Of a DNA stretch of 24,924 bases, positions 22,008-24,924 are shown piece by piece (position 1 is the stretch's first letter; each line of letters begins with the position of its first letter). The notes beneath the pieces were generated by a model. It was not told the origin of the DNA. It searched no databases and worked only from the letters and a program-made list of their open reading frames with translations. The position numbers and the translations under genes are program-made. The stretch lies in assembly GCA_017416505.1 (NCBI GenBank), contig JAFQCI010000123.1, positions 1 to 24,924 of the forward strand, written 5' to 3'. This DNA is from Lachnospiraceae bacterium (lineage in GTDB: Bacteria; Bacillota_A; Clostridia; Lachnospirales; Lachnospiraceae).

Positions 22008-24590
22008 TTATTTTTTCCTTGCCACAAGCTGATTTTCTACCAGTGCAATTTCGATGGTACTTCCCATAGAGATTTCATCTGACAAAATCAACCTTGCTAC
22101 CAAAGTTTCTACATATTTTTGCAGATATCTTTTTAATGGTCTTGCACCATAAACCGGGTCGTAACCCTGCTCTACAATATAATCTTTTGCTTCTTCGCTT
22201 AATTCTACCCTTAATTCTTTGTCCATTAACCGTTGGTTCATCTGTTCCATCAAAAGGTCCACAATTCCAGTAATATTTCCCTTGGTTAAAGGCTTAAATA
22301 AAATAGTCTCATCCAAACGATTCAAAAACTCAGGTCTAAAATGAAGTTTTAACTCTTCCATTACCATGTTTTTTGCTTCTTCTTTTATTTCACCATTTTC
22401 ATCAATACCTTCCAGCAAATAGGACGAACCGATATTTGAGGTCATAATCAGGATGGTATTCTTAAAATCAACGGTTTTTCCTTTCGAATCTGTAATACGT
22501 CCATCGTCTAATACCTGTAGCAGCACATTAAATACATCTTTATGTGCCTTTTCTATCTCATCAAACAAGATAACAGAGTATGGTTTTCTTCGAACTGCCT
22601 CTGTAAGCTGTCCTCCCTCTTCATATCCTACATATCCCGGAGGCGCTCCAATCAAACGTGCCACAGAATGTTTCTCCATATATTCGGACATATCAATTCG
22701 AATCATATTATTTTCATCATCAAACAAACTTTGTGCCAATGCTTTTGCAAGTTCTGTTTTACCAACACCGGTAGGACCTAAGAACAAGAAGGAACCAATT
22801 GGTTTGGTAGGGTCTTTGATTCCTGCCTTCGAACGGATAATGGCTTCCGTTACTTTTAAAACTCCTTCATCCTGACCCATTACTCGTTTGTGAAGTTCTT
22901 TATCCAGATTCAAGGTCTTATTTCGTTCACTTTCTGTTAATTTCGCTACCGGAATTCCTGTCCATCTGGATACGATTTTTGAAATTTCCTCTTCGCTTAC
23001 CTTTTCATGAATCAAAGAATAATCCTGACTCTTTACCTTTTCTTCCTCTTCACTTAATTTTTTCTTTAAATCAGGAAGGGTGCCATATTGCAACTGGGCT
23101 GCTTTTTCCAAATCATAATTACGCTGGGCAATGGCAATTTCACTATTGATTTTTTCAATTTCCTCTTTAATTTTCTGAACCTTTTCAACAGAAGCCTTTT
23201 CATTGTCCCATTTCGCTTTCATAACGGAAAATTCTTCTCTCATGGAGGTAAGTTCTTTCTCTAATTCCTCATACCGCTCTTTACTTAAATGGTCGGTTTC
23301 CTTCCTTAAAGCCGCTTCCTCGATTTCTAACTGCATGATTTTTCTTTGAATATCATCAATTTCTGTCGGCATGGAATTTAATTCTGTTTTAATCATGGCA
23401 CAAGCCTCATCTACCAGGTCAATGGCCTTATCTGGAAGAAAACGGTCTGAAATATAACGGTTTGAAAGTACTGCTGCGTGAATCAATGCATTGTCTAAAA
23501 TCTTAACTCCATGATATACCTCATAACGGTCCTTCAATCCCCTAAGAATCGTAATGGTATCTTCCACCGTTGGTTCTTCAACTAATACCGGCTGGAATCT
23601 ACGTTCCAAAGCCGCATCCTTCTCAATATACATCCGGTACTCATCCAATGTTGTAGCACCAATACAATGCAGTTCCCCTCTTGCAAGCATTGGTTTCAAC
23701 ATATTGCCAGCATCCATGGCACCATCTGTTTTCCCTGCACCCACTATAGTATGAAGTTCGTCAATAAATAAGATGATTTCCCCATCACTCTTCTTTACTT
23801 CTTCCAATACTGCTTTTAGACGTTCTTCAAATTCACCCCTGTATTTTGCTCCTGCCACCAAGGCTCCCATATCCAAAGCAAAAATTCTTTTATCTTTTAG
23901 TCCTTCCGGAACATCTCCCCTTACAATTCTTTGTGCCAATCCTTCTACTACCGCAGTTTTACCAACGCCCGGCTCCCCGATTAATACCGGATTATTCTTG
24001 GTTTTTCTGGATAGAATACGGATGGCATTTCGAATTTCACTATCCCTTCCGATGACAGGGTCTAATTTTTGTTCCTTGGCTCTTTCCACCAAGTCATACC
24101 CATATTTATTCAGGGTATCGTAAGTTGCTTCCGGATTATCTGACACAACATTCTGATTTCCCCTTACCGTTGCCAGACTTTCCAGAAACCTCTCTCTTGT
24201 AATTCCAAAGGCATTTAAAATTTCTTTTACTTCCTTCTTTGCCTCTTTTAATAATGCCAAAAATAAATGTTCCACAGACACATACTGGTCTTTCATATTT
24301 TTCGCTTCGTCTTCTGCGAAAATCAATACTTTATTTAAATCATTGCTGATATAAATCTGTCCCCCGGAAACTTTTGACTTCTTTTCGATGGCACCGATAA
24401 TCTGAGCCTCCAGTACCTTCACTTCAATTCCCATTTTAATCAATAGCTTTTCAATCAAACTATCTTCAATTCTAAGAAGGCTAAGAAAAAAATGTTCCTG
24501 GTCAATTTCCTGGTTTCCATATTCATAAGCAATTTTTTCGCAGTTTTGTACTGCTTCCATAGATTTTTGGGTAAACTTATTAATATTCAT
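22008..24590 (-). CDS. clpB: ATP-dependent chaperone ClpB
   Basis: An 860-residue ClpB disaggregase that works with DnaK to resolubilise aggregated proteins. Order: Clp N-terminal repeats (1-145), AAA1 with [13 protein letters not shown] and [15 protein letters not shown], the long coiled-coil middle domain (about 400-520) that separates ClpB from ClpA and ClpC, AAA2 with [14 protein letters not shown] and [12 protein letters not shown], and a D2-small domain with [14 protein letters not shown]. No ClpP-binding IGF/L loop was noticed. The ATG at 24588-24590 has AGGAGG nine to ten bases upstream; the open frame 30 codons longer would run through the CIRCE operator and promoter. Expression should be HrcA controlled. 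Confidence 0.97.
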   Translation of the reverse strand: MNINKFTQKSMEAVQNCEKIAYEYGNQEIDQEHFFLSLLRIEDSLIEKLLIKMGIEVKVLEAQIIGAIEKKSKVSGGQIYISNDLNKVLIFAEDEAKNMKDQYVSVEHLFLALLKEAKKEVKEILNAFGITRERFLESLATVRGNQNVVSDNPEATYDTLNKYGYDLVERAKEQKLDPVIGRDSEIRNAIRILSRKTKNNPVLIGEPGVGKTAVVEGLAQRIVRGDVPEGLKDKRIFALDMGALVAGAKYRGEFEERLKAVLEEVKKSDGEIILFIDELHTIVGAGKTDGAMDAGNMLKPMLARGELHCIGATTLDEYRMYIEKDAALERRFQPVLVEEPTVEDTITILRGLKDRYEVYHGVKILDNALIHAAVLSNRYISDRFLPDKAIDLVDEACAMIKTELNSMPTEIDDIQRKIMQLEIEEAALRKETDHLSKERYEELEKELTSMREEFSVMKAKWDNEKASVEKVQKIKEEIEKINSEIAIAQRNYDLEKAAQLQYGTLPDLKKKLSEEEEKVKSQDYSLIHEKVSEEEISKIVSRWTGIPVAKLTESERNKTLNLDKELHKRVMGQDEGVLKVTEAIIRSKAGIKDPTKPIGSFLFLGPTGVGKTELAKALAQSLFDDENNMIRIDMSEYMEKHSVARLIGAPPGYVGYEEGGQLTEAVRRKPYSVILFDEIEKAHKDVFNVLLQVLDDGRITDSKGKTVDFKNTILIMTSNIGSSYLLEGIDENGEIKEEAKNMVMEELKLHFRPEFLNRLDETILFKPLTKGNITGIVDLLMEQMNQRLMDKELRVELSEEAKDYIVEQGYDPVYGARPLKRYLQKYVETLVARLILSDEISMGSTIEIALVENQLVARKK

Positions 24591-24624
24591 ATCTTTTTCC
24601 CTCCTATTGTTTTGTTCTAGAACT

Positions 24625-24653
24625 AATATAACACTCATTGTTAGCACTGTCAA
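24625..24653 (-). promoter_or_regulatory. Sigma-A promoter of clpB
   Basis: Minus-strand TTGACA (24648-24653) and TATATT (24625-24630) are 17 bases apart. The -35 box is inside the CIRCE operator. Confidence 0.8.
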
Positions 24654-24667
24654 TAGGTGAGTGCTAA
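24641..24667. promoter_or_regulatory. CIRCE operator (HrcA binding site)
   Basis: TTAGCACTG, nine bases, GAGTGCTAA: the standard CIRCE layout with one mismatch at the inner end of the left arm. It covers the clpB -35. Confidence 0.9.
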
Positions 24668-24743
24668 TTTTTTCTGACAATTTACTACATTAAAATTAAA
24701 CAGAATGATTTATACATAATAGAATGAATATCCGATTGTGTTT

Positions 24744-24753
24744 AAACAGTAAC
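24744..24753 (+). repeat. Isolated AAACAGTAAC word
   Basis: The same word ends the left hairpin of the composite repeat at 16001-16010. No second hairpin or CTCCTGAATCA tail is seen here. Confidence 0.3.
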
Positions 24754-24818
24754 CATTATATTTTCAGAGTTTGACGGAAAATGTAATCCCATCTTTGACA
24801 GTTTGCAAAAAATAAAAT

Positions 24819-24859
24819 CGCTGTAAACCTAGTAAATATAGGTGTTACAGCGTTTTTTT
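24819..24859. terminator. Hairpin terminator at the right edge
   Basis: CGCTGTAA (24819-24826) pairs with TTACAGCG (24845-24852), extended by CCTA/TAGG, followed by seven T on the plus strand and ATTTTATTTTTT on the minus strand. It most likely ends a minus-strand gene entering from the right. The rest of 24668-24818 shows no gene. Confidence 0.65.
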
Positions 24860-24881
24860 CTCTGTCACGGACTTTAGTAAT

Positions 24882-24924
24882 TTATTCTTTCCCCTTACTT
24901 TTTTTCTGAATTGTTTTCATTTGA
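24882..24924 (-). CDS. Possible 3' end of a minus-strand gene cut by the window
   Basis: The minus strand encodes QMKTIQKKSKGKE and a TAA, a basic tail that stops about 23 bases before the edge terminator. Only 13 codons are visible, so this is a guess from context. Confidence 0.25.
   Translation of the reverse strand, partial: QMKTIQKKSKGKE

Noticed and set aside
22453..24123. Plus-strand open frames opposite clpB
   Set aside because: They follow the codon pattern of clpB on the other strand and have no recognisable content.

Overview
The window is chromosomal DNA from an AT-rich, Gram-positive, strictly clostridial bacterium, most likely a member of the Lachnospiraceae. This rests on the AT-rich base composition, strong AGGAGG-type ribosome binding sites, a CIRCE/HrcA operator on clpB, a DUF4364 gene, the rho-rpmE-DUF1385-prmC-prfA order, and several protein families (DUF6323/DUF6179, QueH, TIGR01212) that I associate with Clostridia. 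No species is claimed. No rRNA, tRNA, CRISPR, transposase or phage gene was seen. Most genes are on the minus strand.

Layout from left to right. (1) 1-1200: two overlapping minus-strand genes of unknown function (DUF6323 and DUF6179) behind a clear promoter. (2) 1235-2800: a small minus-strand operon of an XRE regulator, a DUF6442-like membrane protein and a divergent SpoIIM-like membrane protein; two copies of a palindromic operator straddle its promoter. (3) 3020-3563: a lone conserved membrane protein. (4) 3600-9350: translation and transcription housekeeping on the minus strand, namely rho, rpmE (L31, with a leader hairpin and its own promoter and terminator), a DUF1385 protein with an unusual Lys/Glu repeat insert, prmC and prfA. 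(5) 9399-11113: a plus-strand pair, a TIGR01212 radical SAM protein and a DUF4364 winged-helix protein. The radical SAM start codon lies inside a perfect hairpin that overlaps an 11-codon upstream ORF.

(6) 11022-15630: the most distinctive locus, a tightly overlapping minus-strand operon of a PP2C phosphatase, a membrane Ser/Thr kinase (YGD instead of HRD, no PASTA, a TPR-like outer region) and a very acidic repeat-bearing surface protein. It looks like a phosphorylation-based envelope signalling module. Its last gene runs 45 bp into the convergent DUF4364 gene, and the DUF4364 terminator is written inside its coding sequence. (7) 15631-16281: a gene-free stretch with repeated TTTGATATG words and a complex palindromic repeat element. 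(8) 16282-20953: a PHP phosphoesterase (+), then yajC, tgt, aroC and queH (-); tgt and queH both serve queuosine metabolism. A second copy of the palindromic element lies between aroC and tgt. (9) 21029-24667: an orphan 76-residue protein (+), an ABC_trans_CmpB-type membrane protein (-) and clpB (-) under CIRCE control. The last 250 bases hold a hairpin terminator and perhaps the end of another minus-strand gene.

All family names come from reading the translated sequences and recalled motifs; no database search was run.
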